From: Metridium senile
Lineage: Eukaryota > Cnidaria > Anthozoa > Actiniaria > Metridiidae
Length of the DNA: 64,000 nucleotides
Assembly: GCA_949775045.1 (NCBI GenBank)
Contig: OX459105.1
Location: 2,711,368-2,775,367 of the forward strand
Direction: 5' to 3'
Shown: piece by piece, positions 30,931 through 40,883 of the stretch
How positions within the stretch are numbered: the stretch's first letter is position 1
How the letters are laid out: the number at the start of each line of letters is the position of its first letter
Program-made: the position numbers and the translations under genes
The notes under the pieces: model-generated
Told to the model about the DNA's origin: nothing
The model's input: only the letters and a program-made list of their open reading frames with translations
Databases searched by the model: none

Positions 30931-31350
30931 GATATTTGCTCCAAAAATGATAGTCTAATATTTTCTCTCAAACCCTCCTAACCCTACTATCCTTGGTATA
31001 TATTTCCTTACTCCCCCATCCCCCCCCCCCCCGCCCTCTGCGCAGGCTAAATTGACTTCAAACACGTTTTGAAACTCTCTTTTTTATCTTTATTTTTGTT
31101 AACCATTCAGAGTGGAGAGAAACGGATTGAAATATCCTTCCTCCCAAATTTTAAACTAGTTTTTCTGCCTTCTCACTAATTTTTTCGACCATTTCTCCCT
31201 CCTCCCTGATTTTCTTTGTTCTTTCTAAATAATAGCTATTGATGCTATACATATTGTTTGTATTTAGTAGTTTGTATTTCATAGATGATGTGTTCGCATT
31301 AAATTGACCCAAATAATATTACAATGAGTCCAATAAGACCTTTTGTTATA

Positions 31351-31834
31351 TACCAACTGTCAAAGTTCATTTTTCTCGCACTTTGATTGGGCAAGAGGGT
31401 ATTACGTGAACGTGAACAAATTTGGATGTTTCCGCGGCAACGACTCTCAGCGGGCGCAATATGTTATTGACCGGGATTAACAAAACCGGAAGTGAATTTC
31501 TGGAAGTCGACTGAGTAAAAAGCGGGAAAATCCCAGCACAGCGCGCGCGGTTTAAGTCGTTGAACCAGAAAGACAACATGGAGGAAAGTAAGAGATTTGC
31601 AAGCAAAACAGAGGAAGATATTGAAACGTTTTTGGACGAAAAAGAATCTAAATCCACAAAGAACTCTCCACCAAACTAGCCGTGAAAAGTTAAGGGATTT
31701 TTTGCTTAGAAAAAGGAGTTTCTGCCGAATTTGAAGAGCTAAGCAAACCTCAATTAAACCAGCTTGTTAAACCAGTTCTACGCAATACAAGTGCATGCAA
31801 GCGAGATGGCTCGTGTTTTCTTTGACAGTTGGTA
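31351..31834 (+). mobile_element. TIR element carrying a broken host-like ORF fragment
   Basis: The inverted ends TACCAACTGTCAAAG and CTTTGACAGTTGGTA are flanked by TATA on both sides. The interior, from the ATG at 31579, reads MEESKRFASKTEEDIETFLD then EKESKSTKN. After frame changes it reads FEELSKPQLNQLV. This resembles the N-terminal region of the KIAA1958/DUF3504-type proteins (domesticated Crypton-like tyrosine recombinases) common in cnidarian genomes; that assignment is from memory of the family and tentative. At least one frameshift and stops make it non-functional. Confidence 0.6.
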
Positions 31835-32307
31835 TATAAGTTAACAAAACACCTCGGGAAACATCAGCGGTCTCGGGACCCCAAAACATACTGTTTGCCT
31901 CGGTCCCAGTCAATAAGTGATAAATAGTTTTAATTATTAAAATAATTAATTCGGTAAAATCGACCTTCTCCCTGCTCCCTTTGTATTTTAACTCTCCCTC
32001 CTCCCTCTATTTTTACCTCCTTTTCTCCCTCCTCTCTGTTTATTTTTGCTGTTTCTCCCTCCTCCCTGATCCGTTCTTATAACTTTCCCCAACCCACCCC
32101 TCCCCTTGTATACTTCCTTCCAAACTTGGACTGAGGACTGGGAATGAGTTGGGCTTCCTGTGTTTTCGTCGTCGCATAGCAGAATCACCAGAGTAAACAA
32201 CATGGCGACTATTGAAGTTTTTGCCAATTTTCCAAAACTATGATCATTTCTTTTTGTTCCTTTGACTATCATAACTTTGAATACAAATTAAGTAATAGTT
32301 TGTGAAT

Positions 32308-35300
32308 ATGGGATCGTCGGCATCGACAGATAGAGTTACAGAAATCAGCCCAAGAGTCGAAGGACTAGCCAAAACAGGACAAGAGGTACAAAACAGAGTT
32401 ATGATTTTTGAATTTTAAAATGTTATAAGTTTAAGATATCACAAGAGCATGTATATAATAGTAATTGCCTGAGAGAAAAATTCAAAAATTCCAAGGAAAA
32501 TGGGTTTGTGTTCCGAGATAGCGAGGGTTTGAGATAAACGATAGTTAGTAATTGACTTGAAGAAAGTTTCAAAGGAAAATTATGGGTTTGTGTTCGAGAT
32601 AGCGAGGGTTTGAGATAAACGATAGTAATTGACTGGAAGAAAGTTCCAAGGGAAATGGGTTTGTGTTCGAGATAGCGAGGGTTTGAGATAAACGATAGTA
32701 ATTGACTGGAAGAAAGTTCCAAGGAAAATGGGTTTGTGTTCGAGATAGCGAGGGTTTGCGAATAAACGATAGCAATTGACTGGAAGAAAGTTCCAAGGGA
32801 AATGGGTTTGTAGTCGAGATAGCGAGGGTTTGAGATAAACGATAGTAATTGACTGGAATAAAGTTCCAAGGAAAATGGGTTTGTGTTCGAGATAGCGAGG
32901 GTTTGAGATAAACGATAGTAATTGACTGGAATAAAGTTCCAAGGGAAATGGGTTTGTGTTCGAGATAGCGAGGGTTTGAGATAAACGATAGTAATTGACT
33001 GGAATAAAGTTCCAAGGAAAATGGGTTTGTGTTCGAGATAGCGAGGGTTTGCGAATAAACGATAGCAATTGACTGGAAGAAAGTTCCAAGGGAAATGGGT
33101 TTGTAGTCGAGATAGCGAGGGTTTGAGATAAACGATAGTAATTGACTGGAATAAAGTTCCAAGGAAAATGGGTTTGTGTTCGAGATAGCGAGGGTTTGAG
33201 ATAAACGATAGTAATTGGCTGGAAGAAAGTTCCAACAGAAATTGATTTGTGTTTGAGATAGTGAGGGTTTAAGATAAATTATTAATAGCATAATTTTTGT
33301 CAAAAATAGTTCAATAGTTTAAGCTACAACCATTGTCAAAAGTAGTTGGGACGATTTTAGTATTTTATCTCATAGTGATTACTTCATTTATTTTAAGTAT
33401 AAAAAATTCCCCCCCCCCCCCCCCCTTCCCCCCACATCAATGTTGGTGTGTAATGATAGCGCATTGACAGGTCAACCACACAAGCACCAAACAATGACTC
33501 CCTCCTCAACATTGCGAAGGGGTGTGGGGGGAGAAGTAGAATTTCAGCAGTGCTAAAATTACTTTATCACATTCGTGCCAACACTTTTGTCAATGATTGT
33601 AGCTAGCTCCAAAATATTTATTTATTTGTTTTTTACTATTCATATTTCCATTATTTTACAGTTGACACTAGATTCACCAGCGTTGCTAGATCTAAATCAT
33701 GGGACTATAAGATATCGTTTACCAGATGAAAAAAGAATTGAGCCTGATTCTAAAGTAAAGACAGGCTATTTCTATCATCCAAGACTAGAAGACTACAGCG
33801 AAGGTATAAACATGACAAAACATTATTTAATATAAGAAATGAAACATGACAGCAAAATGTTTTTAAATGTTAGATTTAACTGAAAATCTTGCCTTACAAT
33901 GGACTGTACTAAATACAAAAGAATATATCACATGCTATGAAGTCAATGAAAATCAAGATAACCATTCAAAGGAAGTCGTTAAATAATAGTTTGAATGGTT
34001 ATCTTGATTTTCATTGGTCGACCTCAGCGGGTCGACCAATGAGGAAAGAGCTAAATTTTGACTTCTGGAACAAGCTCCAACAGACTATGTTCCCAGTGGT
34101 ATTTTTTCTGGGAGAGAAAAACGAGCGACAGAAGATTACCCCTGGGTTCCCGAGGATGGTCTTAAACTGTGCAATGAAGAACTTGCCTTACCACGGGCTG
34201 TACTAAATACAAAAGAATATATCACATACTACCAAGGCTTAGGCTGTGCAATGAAGAACTTGCCTTACCACGGGCTGTACTAAATACAAAAGAATATATC
34301 ACATACTACTAAGGCTTAGGCTGTGCAATGAAGAACTTGCCTTACCACGGGCTGTACTAAATACAAAAGAATATATCACATGCTATCGAGGATAAGGCTG
34401 TGCAATGAAGAACTTGCCTTACCACAGGCTGTACTAAATACAAAAGAATATATCACATGCTATCGAGGATAAGGCTGTGCAATGAAGAACTTGCCTTACC
34501 ACGGGCTGTACTAAATACAAAAGAATATATCACATGCTATTGAGGATAAGGCTGTGCAATGAAGAACTTGCCTTACCACAGGCTGTACTAAATACAAAAG
34601 AATATATCACATGCTATCGAGGATAAGGCTATGCAATGAAGAACTTGCCTTACCACGGGCTGTACTAAATACAAAAGAATATATCAAATACTATTAAGGC
34701 TTAGCCTAAGCTAAGCAATAAAGAACTTAAAATTGGAGTATTGACCTGTCACATCTTTCAGGGGGAATATATATAATATATAGGGATGGCAGTAAATAGT
34801 GGTGAGGGGTGGAAAATTATTATTATTACATATTGTAAATATTAAATAGGGGATGGATATTATGTACAGAGTTAGGGTATGAGGTTGGGAGATACATTGT
34901 AGTGGTTTTTATAAAGGGTTTTAGATAGGTGTCCCCAATTAGTTAATTGTAAATAGCTAGAACCATGTGACACATAAATAAAGTTATTATTATTATTATT
35001 CTTAGATGCTGAAATTTCCCAAGAGGAGAGATTCAAACTCTACTACGTCTTCAAAGGACCCCCAAAGGATAGAAAAAACAAGAAGCTGTACTATGTATAT
35101 GCAACAACTATGAATGCTAAAGATGACGGCATAAAACAGGCCGAGTATAGACCACAAGGACTTGGTTACAACTGGCCTGAGTCGTACAGAAAAGCTAACA
35201 ATCTCTACTACGAGTTGGTCTTCCTTGAATCTTGTAAGCATAAAATGTCTAGAAGAAATAGAAAATGCGGGCGCGTGCTGTGTGCAGTTATAAAGCACAA

Positions 35301-37389
35301 ACTCAACTCACTCATCCATGCCTGAGCCGGGATTCAAAGCTAACTGGATCACAGGCCGTGAGAGGAATGTCATTAACCACTACACCACCCAGAATATAGC
35401 ATACATTGAAGGAAAATTGTTTCTTTTTTGTTTATTTAGCTGAAGAAGAGTTCTCAGACTCAGACGAGGAGAGTGATCAACTCTCAACAGTGACAACAAC
35501 AACTCCAAGGACAGATGGACCTGTTATGAAAGATAACATCAGGTAATACAAGAATATAACAATACAAGAACTTTATTTAATTAAGTAAAGTAACCTTATT
35601 TAACATCGGTAACTTGTGACAGCCCCTGAGGGGGGAGGGGTACTCCCTTATATTTACTATACAGGGACATTCCGCCAAATAGGGTATGGCTTTTTGCCTT
35701 GGCGTCTTGAATAGGGTATATAATTTAGCCTAATTTGTCTTAAATAGGGTCGCACTTTGTAATTTTACTATGTCTCACACAGGGTGTCAATATGTGACAA
35801 TTGAATAACAATGGGATAGGGTCTATTTTTACCAATGTGTGTTGAATAGGGTACGTATTTTTAGGATTCTGCTGTCTTAAATATGGTCAGGGTTTAGAGG
35901 TACCAGCGGAACGTCCCCATCAGAAACTGGGTCAAGTAAACCCCCCCGGGGTGACATTCATAGACTGATAAACTTGAGGCAGACGGTGCTAATCATAATC
36001 TCCTCTCTCCATTGGTGCTCCGTTGGTATCATTTCTTTTGTAAAATTCTCATTAATTATTCATGGTTTTCTAATATATTTTGTTAACAGGATGGTCATAA
36101 CTAATTCAGAGAATGTTGAGTCACTTAAGAGACGTCTAGCTTTCAAGTTGTTGATGCCTGCATCAAACTTTCACATCATACACAAAAAACAAGAACTAAG
36201 GTAAGATCCCATAGTTCACGGTATGTGTGTTGAGTTCCAGGGGGAAGGGTGGTACGGGTATGGGATTTTTTTTGTCATAAAGACTGTGTAACCATGTAGG
36301 ATCCCAGAAGAACATACACTGCGAAAATGAATGAATATTTTTGAAGATTGGGTAATCAGGCATGATTAATGAATGAATGAATAATTGATAAGATAAGTAC
36401 AATAAATATAACATTAATGTTTATAAGTACACCTAATTGCAAGAACGTTGTCCTGACTTTTGTAATTTAGTGGGAAAGGAATTTATTAAAAGACAAAAGA
36501 AGATCAACCAAGCTGAACTCTTTCTTTTGTTATTCCTTGAGCTTGAGTGATCAACTTTTGTCTTTTAATTAATTCCTTTTCCACTAAATTACAAAGGTCA
36601 AGACAACGTTCTTGCAATTAGGTGTATATAAAAATTTATTACAAAATTTAATATTTAATTGGCTCTCTTGGGTAGCTCATAGTTGAGAGCTGTTTGAGAG
36701 ACACCCAACCCAAATGGCAGGATAGCAACGCCACTGGTAGCCCAAGCTATCTGTCTGTGGTTTCATATAAGCGTTCTATGGGAGAATATACGGCGATTTT
36801 AAAAATATATAAAATTTGTATAAGTAATAAAAATAAACGTTCTTACTTGTTTCTTGTGTTTTACTTTGACTCCCTGTGAAGTTTCAGGCCATTTGGAGCA
36901 GTTTTGAACGAGAAGTGGAACATTTTCTCCTTAGTTTTTGTCAAGGGAGAGAAAATTTTAAGAGAAGAAGAGAAGGACGTTTATTTTTATTATTTATACC
37001 AATTTTGTATATTTTTAAAATCACCGTATATTCTCCCATATAAGGCTTATAAGACCACAGGGGCCGCTTGTACGAAGGGTGGATAAAGTTATCCGCTGAT
37101 AAAAGTTATCCACTGCATAGGTTTTTTATAGATTTTATCCGCTGGATATGGATTTATCCGGTGGATAGCCCTATTCACCCTTCGTACAACCGGACCCAAA
37201 TAGTTAACTTGGGTTACCTGTGGTAACCCCACCCTTTGCGTTGAGACTGAATGTTTTATTATAAGACTGAGTTGTAATGATTGCATTATCTTTGGTTTAT
37301 TCTACAGGGATTATGACATCATTGGTGATCTACGAACTCCTGAAGATGGAACCTGGGCAAGATTTGCTATCAATATTCACCTGTCATGA
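32308..37389 (+). CDS. Six-exon gene: 247-aa protein with myristoylation-like N-terminus and ubiquitin-like C-terminus
   Basis: Exons inferred from GT-AG sites with matching phases: 32308-32385, 33662-33803, 35006-35233, 35440-35542, 36090-36200, 37308-37389. They sum to 744 nt, 247 codons plus stop. The N-terminus MGSSAS has Gly2 and Ser6, a good N-myristoylation signal, so membrane attachment is likely. The middle (exon 3) is rich in Tyr and basic residues (KLYYVFKGPPKDRKNKKLYY). Exon 4 is acidic (EEEFSDSDEESD), with likely CK2 sites. Residues ~185-247 (ENVESLKRRLAFKLLMPASN, HKKQELRDYDIIGDL) follow the pattern of a ubiquitin-like beta-grasp fold (helix, then the I..K..EL.D...I.DL segment). 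I do not recognise the family. Phase consistency at all five junctions supports a real gene. Exon 1 depends on the MGSSAS start and is the least certain. Confidence 0.75.
32478..33290. repeat. 73-bp tandem repeat in intron 1
   Basis: About 11 units of a 73-bp sequence with the words GAGATAGCGAGGGTTTG and GATAGTAATTGACTGGAA. Because 73 is not a multiple of 3 and no frame of the unit holds a stop on the minus strand, long overlapping minus-strand ORFs appear. They are artefacts of the repeat. Confidence 0.92.
33395..33432. repeat. Poly-C tract in intron 1
   Basis: Seventeen or more C in a row followed by TTCCCCCC. G-quadruplex or i-motif potential; length is unreliable in sequencing. Confidence 0.9.
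33946..34012. repeat. Short palindrome in intron 2
   Basis: AATGAAAATCAAGATAACCA is mirrored by TGGTTATCTTGATTTTCATT, directly followed by GGTCGACCTCAGCGGGTCGACC. Confidence 0.8.
34160..34720. repeat. 77-bp tandem repeat in intron 2
   Basis: About seven units with GCAATGAAGAACTTGCCTTA and GTACTAAATACAAAAGAATA. A diverged single unit lies at 33885-33935. Confidence 0.92.
34741..35000 (+). mobile_element. LINE/SINE 3' tail ending in (TTA)n at the exon 3 acceptor
   Basis: It ends GTGACACATAAATAAAG then (TTA)n, the typical tail of a CR1-like LINE or its SINE partner. The similar LINE tail at 28890-28917 has GTGACAAATAAACTAAAC. It runs directly into CTTAG, the acceptor of exon 3. Confidence 0.6.
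35321..35395 (-). mobile_element. tRNA-like SINE head
   Basis: On the minus strand an A-box-like TGGTGTAGTGG (35387-35377) is followed by a B-box-like TTTGAATCCCGG about 45 nt later, resembling a tRNA-derived Pol III promoter. No complete cloverleaf is seen, so it is a SINE fragment in intron 3. Confidence 0.5.
35622..35955. mobile_element. Dispersed element in intron 4 (GGGGAGGGGTACTCCC ends)
   Basis: It starts CCTGAGGGGGGAGGGGTAC and ends with a C-rich ACCCCCCCGGGG. Inside are repeated AATAGGGTATGG and AATAGGGTACG words. Similar ends (GGGGGAGGGCTACTCCCTT / AAGGGAGTACCCCCCGGGG) bound the element at 38575-39066. Confidence 0.6.
36428..36626. mobile_element. Foldback MITE in intron 5
   Basis: The ends are TACACCTAATTGCAAGAACG and CGTTCTTGCAATTAGGTGTA, with arms of about 80 bp around an AGCTTGA centre. 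Confidence 0.88.
36755..37060. mobile_element. Foldback MITE in intron 5
   Basis: Left CTGTGGTTTCATATAAGC and right GGCTTATAAGACCACAG ends, with inner inverted ATGGGAGAATATACGG and CCGTATATTCTCCCAT. Confidence 0.82.
37061..37197 (+). mobile_element. MITE TTGTACGAAGGGTG, copy 1
   Basis: The ends CTTGTACGAAGGGTGGATAA and CACCCTTCGTACAACCGG bound a GTGGATAA/TTATCCGC-rich interior. It lies just upstream of exon 6. Confidence 0.88.
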
Positions 37390-37419
37390 TCCTTGGTTTA
37401 ATTAACCACAATAATTTAT

Positions 37420-37640
37420 TACAGTGCGAATCATTAATCCATGGGCATCCAGAAATATTTAAAAAATCGTTTATTGTCCGTTGAACAACTCAGAAACAAC
37501 TATATCACCGCAAGAAGTTTGACTGATGTGTAGTATGATAAACTTTTTGTAGTTAGAGTTGTTTGTGAGTTGTTCAACGAACAAAAAACGATTTCTAAAA
37601 TATATTTCTGGGTGTCCACGGTTTTTCGATTCACACTGTA
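37420..37640. mobile_element. Foldback MITE TACAGTGCGAATC
   Basis: TACAGTGCGAATCATTAATC is mirrored by GATTCACACTGTA. Inner arms GTTGAACAACTC and GAGTTGTTCAAC are present. It starts 30 bp after the stop of the six-exon gene, so it would lie in the 3' UTR. Confidence 0.85.
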
Positions 37641-37733
37641 ACAGCATAAGGTACATAAGCATGGAATGAAGAAAATTGCAGAAAACTTTACAATTCAACG
37701 TTGTCTTAGAAACAAGAAACAAAGTGTAGCTCT

Positions 37734-37873
37734 GGGGCCGGTTGTACGAAGGGTGAATAGGGCTATATGCACCGGATAAATCCTTATCCAGCGGATAAAA
37801 TCTATAAAAAACCTATGCAGTGGGTAACTTTTATCCGCGCATAACTTTATCCACCCTTCGTACAACCGGCCCC
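37734..37873 (-). mobile_element. MITE TTGTACGAAGGGTG, copy 2 (opposite orientation)
   Basis: Reverse-orientation copy of 37061-37197, about 85% identical. Ends GGGGCCGGTTGTACGAAGG and its complement. Confidence 0.88.
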
Positions 37874-37989
37874 AGTTGGCTAGTGACATCACGCAATACC
37901 TCTCCCACAAGCATTGCGTGACGACACTATAGACAGCTGTGTAGCCTGCAGAGGAAGTGTTCTTTTTGCTTTCTGGAGAATTTAGGATC

Positions 37990-38072
37990 TTGGGCTTCCT
38001 GTGTTATTTTTTTTGACCGCGCGAAATATGGAGCTTCCTTTTTGATCGCCCGTTCAACACAGGCAGCCCAAA
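37990..38072. mobile_element. Short foldback with TTGGGCTTCCTGTG ends
   Basis: TTGGGCTTCCTGTGTT is mirrored by AACACAGGCAGCCCAA. The same end motif occurs at 32145, 40250, 42315, 43700, 43950, 44580 and 44655. Confidence 0.65.
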
Positions 38073-38321
38073 ACCAGGAAGCCCAAAACCCGATTTTTCC
38101 TTTTGCAGGCTAACGGCTGCGGGGAAGACTAAACTCCCTGGGAAGCAGCTTACTTTTAGACGGAAAACAACCAAATAGCCGGCTTTTCAACAGCCTTTCT
38201 CAAGACTACACACACCCAAACAGTCACAATTCACAATATTATTACGTCTGTGTTCAGACCATTCAAACGTCAGTCCTTAACATTAATAGTCTTTCTCAAG
38301 ACTACGTACACCAAGATGATT

Positions 38322-38391
38322 GTACCCTGCGAGCAGAGGTTCCTTTCTCTTACCTAGAATCCGGGTAAGAGAGAAAGAAATCTCTGCTCGC
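38322..38391. mobile_element. Short foldback MITE ACCCTGCGAGCAGAGG
   Basis: TACCCTGCGAGCAGAGGTTC is mirrored by ATCTCTGCTCGCAGGGTA around CTTACCTAGAATCCGGGTAAG. A compact 70-bp hairpin. Confidence 0.85.
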
Positions 38392-38574
38392 AGGGTAAGA
38401 TGATTGCAATTCACCATCATCAAACTTCTTCATCTCAAACATTTGTTTTTTATTCTGTATATAATACTGCACATATTTTAAAATACATTATGTAATACAC
38501 AATATGTGCAATATTGTTTATCCCATACAGAATGGAAGCGAATATTTTATGTTACCTTATTGTATATAACAACT

Positions 38575-39066
38575 AGTTAGGGGAAGGGGGAGGGCTACTC
38601 CCTTTGTGCAAGTGGTAGGGGTGATCGGCGTACCTTTTAAGCCTTGTTCACACGGCGTCATAATCATAACCACGTTTACGACTAAGATTGTACGGTTCAC
38701 ACATGCGACATAACGTCATAATCATAGTCATAATCATGAGAAAATGAAAACTCATCCTTTTATTATGACAGTGCTTATGATTATGATTATGATTATGATG
38801 CCATGTAAACCAGGCTTTAGGGTTGAAAATATTTCCTGTGCGTTCCTTTGAGAATTCTGGCTCAAAAAGCAGTTACGTAACATGATTCCGTACCTGTAAG
38901 GGTCATTTTTACTTAAAAGTAAGCTTGGCTGCATGGTAAGAACATCTCACAGCCGTACCTTTTAGGGGTTGAAATCAATAAGGCTTTAACAGTTATTTTT
39001 ATCTGTGCGTACCTTTTAGGGGTCGTTTACCCCTACCACTTGGACAAAGGGAGTACCCCCCGGGGA
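38575..39066. mobile_element. TIR element with a second foldback nested inside
   Basis: The outer ends, CTCCCTTTGTGCAAGTGGTA with CGTACCTTTTA, are inverted at 39000-39066. Inside (38639-38820) a second hairpin has AAGCCTTGTTCACACGG and ATGTAAACCAGGCTTT ends and CATAATCATAATCAT arms. The inner element appears to be a later insertion. Confidence 0.75.
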
Positions 39067-39165
39067 ATTTTTATTACTAATAAGTTTGATAAGTAATGTT
39101 ATTAAACAAGCAGGAGGAGGTTTTGGAGAAGATGATCAACTAACTACTCGTGTATTTATAGAGTT

Positions 39166-39205
39166 TTTACTCCGACGAAGGGCTAAAGCTCGAAACGTCA
39201 GTAAA
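39166..39205 (+). ncRNA. Hammerhead-like motif, type D (variant core)
   Basis: Stem I TTTACT/AGTAAA, stem II GGGC/GCTC with a TAAA loop, GAAA at 39192-39195, a minimal stem III (ACGT) and a GTC cleavage triplet. The 5' core reads CCGACGA instead of CTGANGA, so one normally invariant position (U4) is C. It may be a decayed ribozyme or a structural relic. A relative is at 62276-62318 on the minus strand. Confidence 0.5.
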
Positions 39206-40322
39206 GTTAAGCCAACATTTTTTATTGTGTTACAAATTTCTTAATATTACCTATCGTTTGAAATGTAAAATACAATGTAAATTTTTTAAATGTTTCTGTG
39301 TCTAATTGATGATGGCACTTGATGGCAATGCTAATTATAATAGTGCTGGTGCTATTAAATTATAGACGATTTTGATGCTGATTATGGCAATGATGACGAT
39401 CTTAAATAGATACTTTTTTCCGACCGTGAAACGTGATTTAAGTCACCCCCGAGAAACGTGATTAACAAGATTTAGTGTCCGAGATTTAGCACAAATCCGT
39501 GAAACGTGATTTGGTCTACATCACTTCGAGGCCAAAATAGATCGTGATATAATTCCATAACGTTTAGGATTGTCAAAACATGTTATGAAAATATATTATA
39601 TGCTGTACAGCACATTTCTCAGCTATATACAGTGCAGAGTCTTCATGTATTGTACGTTTTGTTTCGTGAAACGTGAAACGCGATTTTCCCCCTAATTGAA
39701 ATTGTCAACCAAAATAAAAAAAACAAACATTAATTATGAACATAAATTTCATAATTACTACTCCAGCTGAACATTAAACTGAAAAAAACAAAACACGGGT
39801 CATTTGTTGTTGTTAGAGTGAAGACATTAAACTCGTGAAACAAAATTAAATTGTGACATGGTATATTTTTTTACACGTGATCCCGTATTTCTGACCAAAA
39901 TTTGGATCCCTGATCCCAAATTTTATTTCGATTATGATCCCTGATTCATTTGATCCCTTAGTCGGCGATATTTTCTTATGATTCCGATCCCAAAGCAAAA
40001 ATTCTGATCCCTGATCCCAAAATGACGCTGATCCCATATACCATGTGATGATCCTGTCAAGGTGTAATAGTCAAATAGACACAAAAGATTTCGTTCAGAA
40101 TAAAAATTGGCTGAAATTAACTCAGAGGATTATAGAGATCAACAAGAAAACACTGTAAGAGTTTTGTTGAATTTTATAAAATTTTAAGGCAAAAAATCGA
40201 AGGTTCAAAAGTACCCATATATCCTTTAGTAAATCGACACTAACAGTGAGCTTGGGCTACCTGTGCTTTGTGTCGTCACGGCTCCCAAGCTCCACAGCAA
40301 GCTTCACCGGTGTTCACGTTCA

Positions 40323-40825
40323 AATAGACCGATCCAAGGTTATTGCCGCCATCTTGTAGGGGGTGCAGAACTACTGGGGCGAGCAGTAAATGTATGTAAC
40401 TTTGAACTTATATAACTCCACTGGAAATTGCCGAATGTTCAATATAAACATTTCATATCAAAGATACCATGCATGGCTATACCTGAGATCAAACTAAGGT
40501 TGTTAAATTATGTGAAACGTATGTAAACGGCGATTTCAAATCTCCCTATATTTACTGTGTAATTCTATATCGCTGAAACACAGTGTTTGTATGTAAATCT
40601 AAAATATTGATTACAGAGCCTGTAGCTCGTTTCCCAGCGCTATTTTTTGGATATGTTATTAACAAATGCAAAACCTTTGATATACAATTTTAACTTTGAA
40701 AATCCAATGAATTGGAAGAAAAATATGTACTTTCAAAGTAGTCCAAAATCACATACATTTACTGCTCGCCCCAGTAATTCTGCACCCCCTACAAGATGGC
40801 GGCAATAACCTTGGATCGGTCTATT
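40323..40825. mobile_element. 503-bp MITE upstream of amidotransferase copy 1
   Basis: The inverted ends AATAGACCGATCCAAGGTTA and TAACCTTGGATCGGTCTATT have arms of ~75 bp including GCCGCCATCTTGTAGGGGG. It is absent at the equivalent place in copy 2 (about 42376). It ends immediately before codons shared by both genes' N-terminal extensions. Confidence 0.9.
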
Positions 40826-40883
40826 GCACAAGTGCTTCAAAAATCTCTTCAAAGAACTCTTTAAACACCGTAGAAACTTTACA

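Noticed and set aside
32423..33303. Three long overlapping minus-strand ORFs (up to 270 aa)
   Set aside because: They lie wholly in a 73-bp tandem repeat whose unit has no stop on that strand; all three frames read the same peptide in turn. Not a gene.
35321..35395. Functional tRNA gene on the minus strand
   Set aside because: A-box- and B-box-like motifs are present but no acceptor stem or anticodon arm pairs; better explained as a SINE head.
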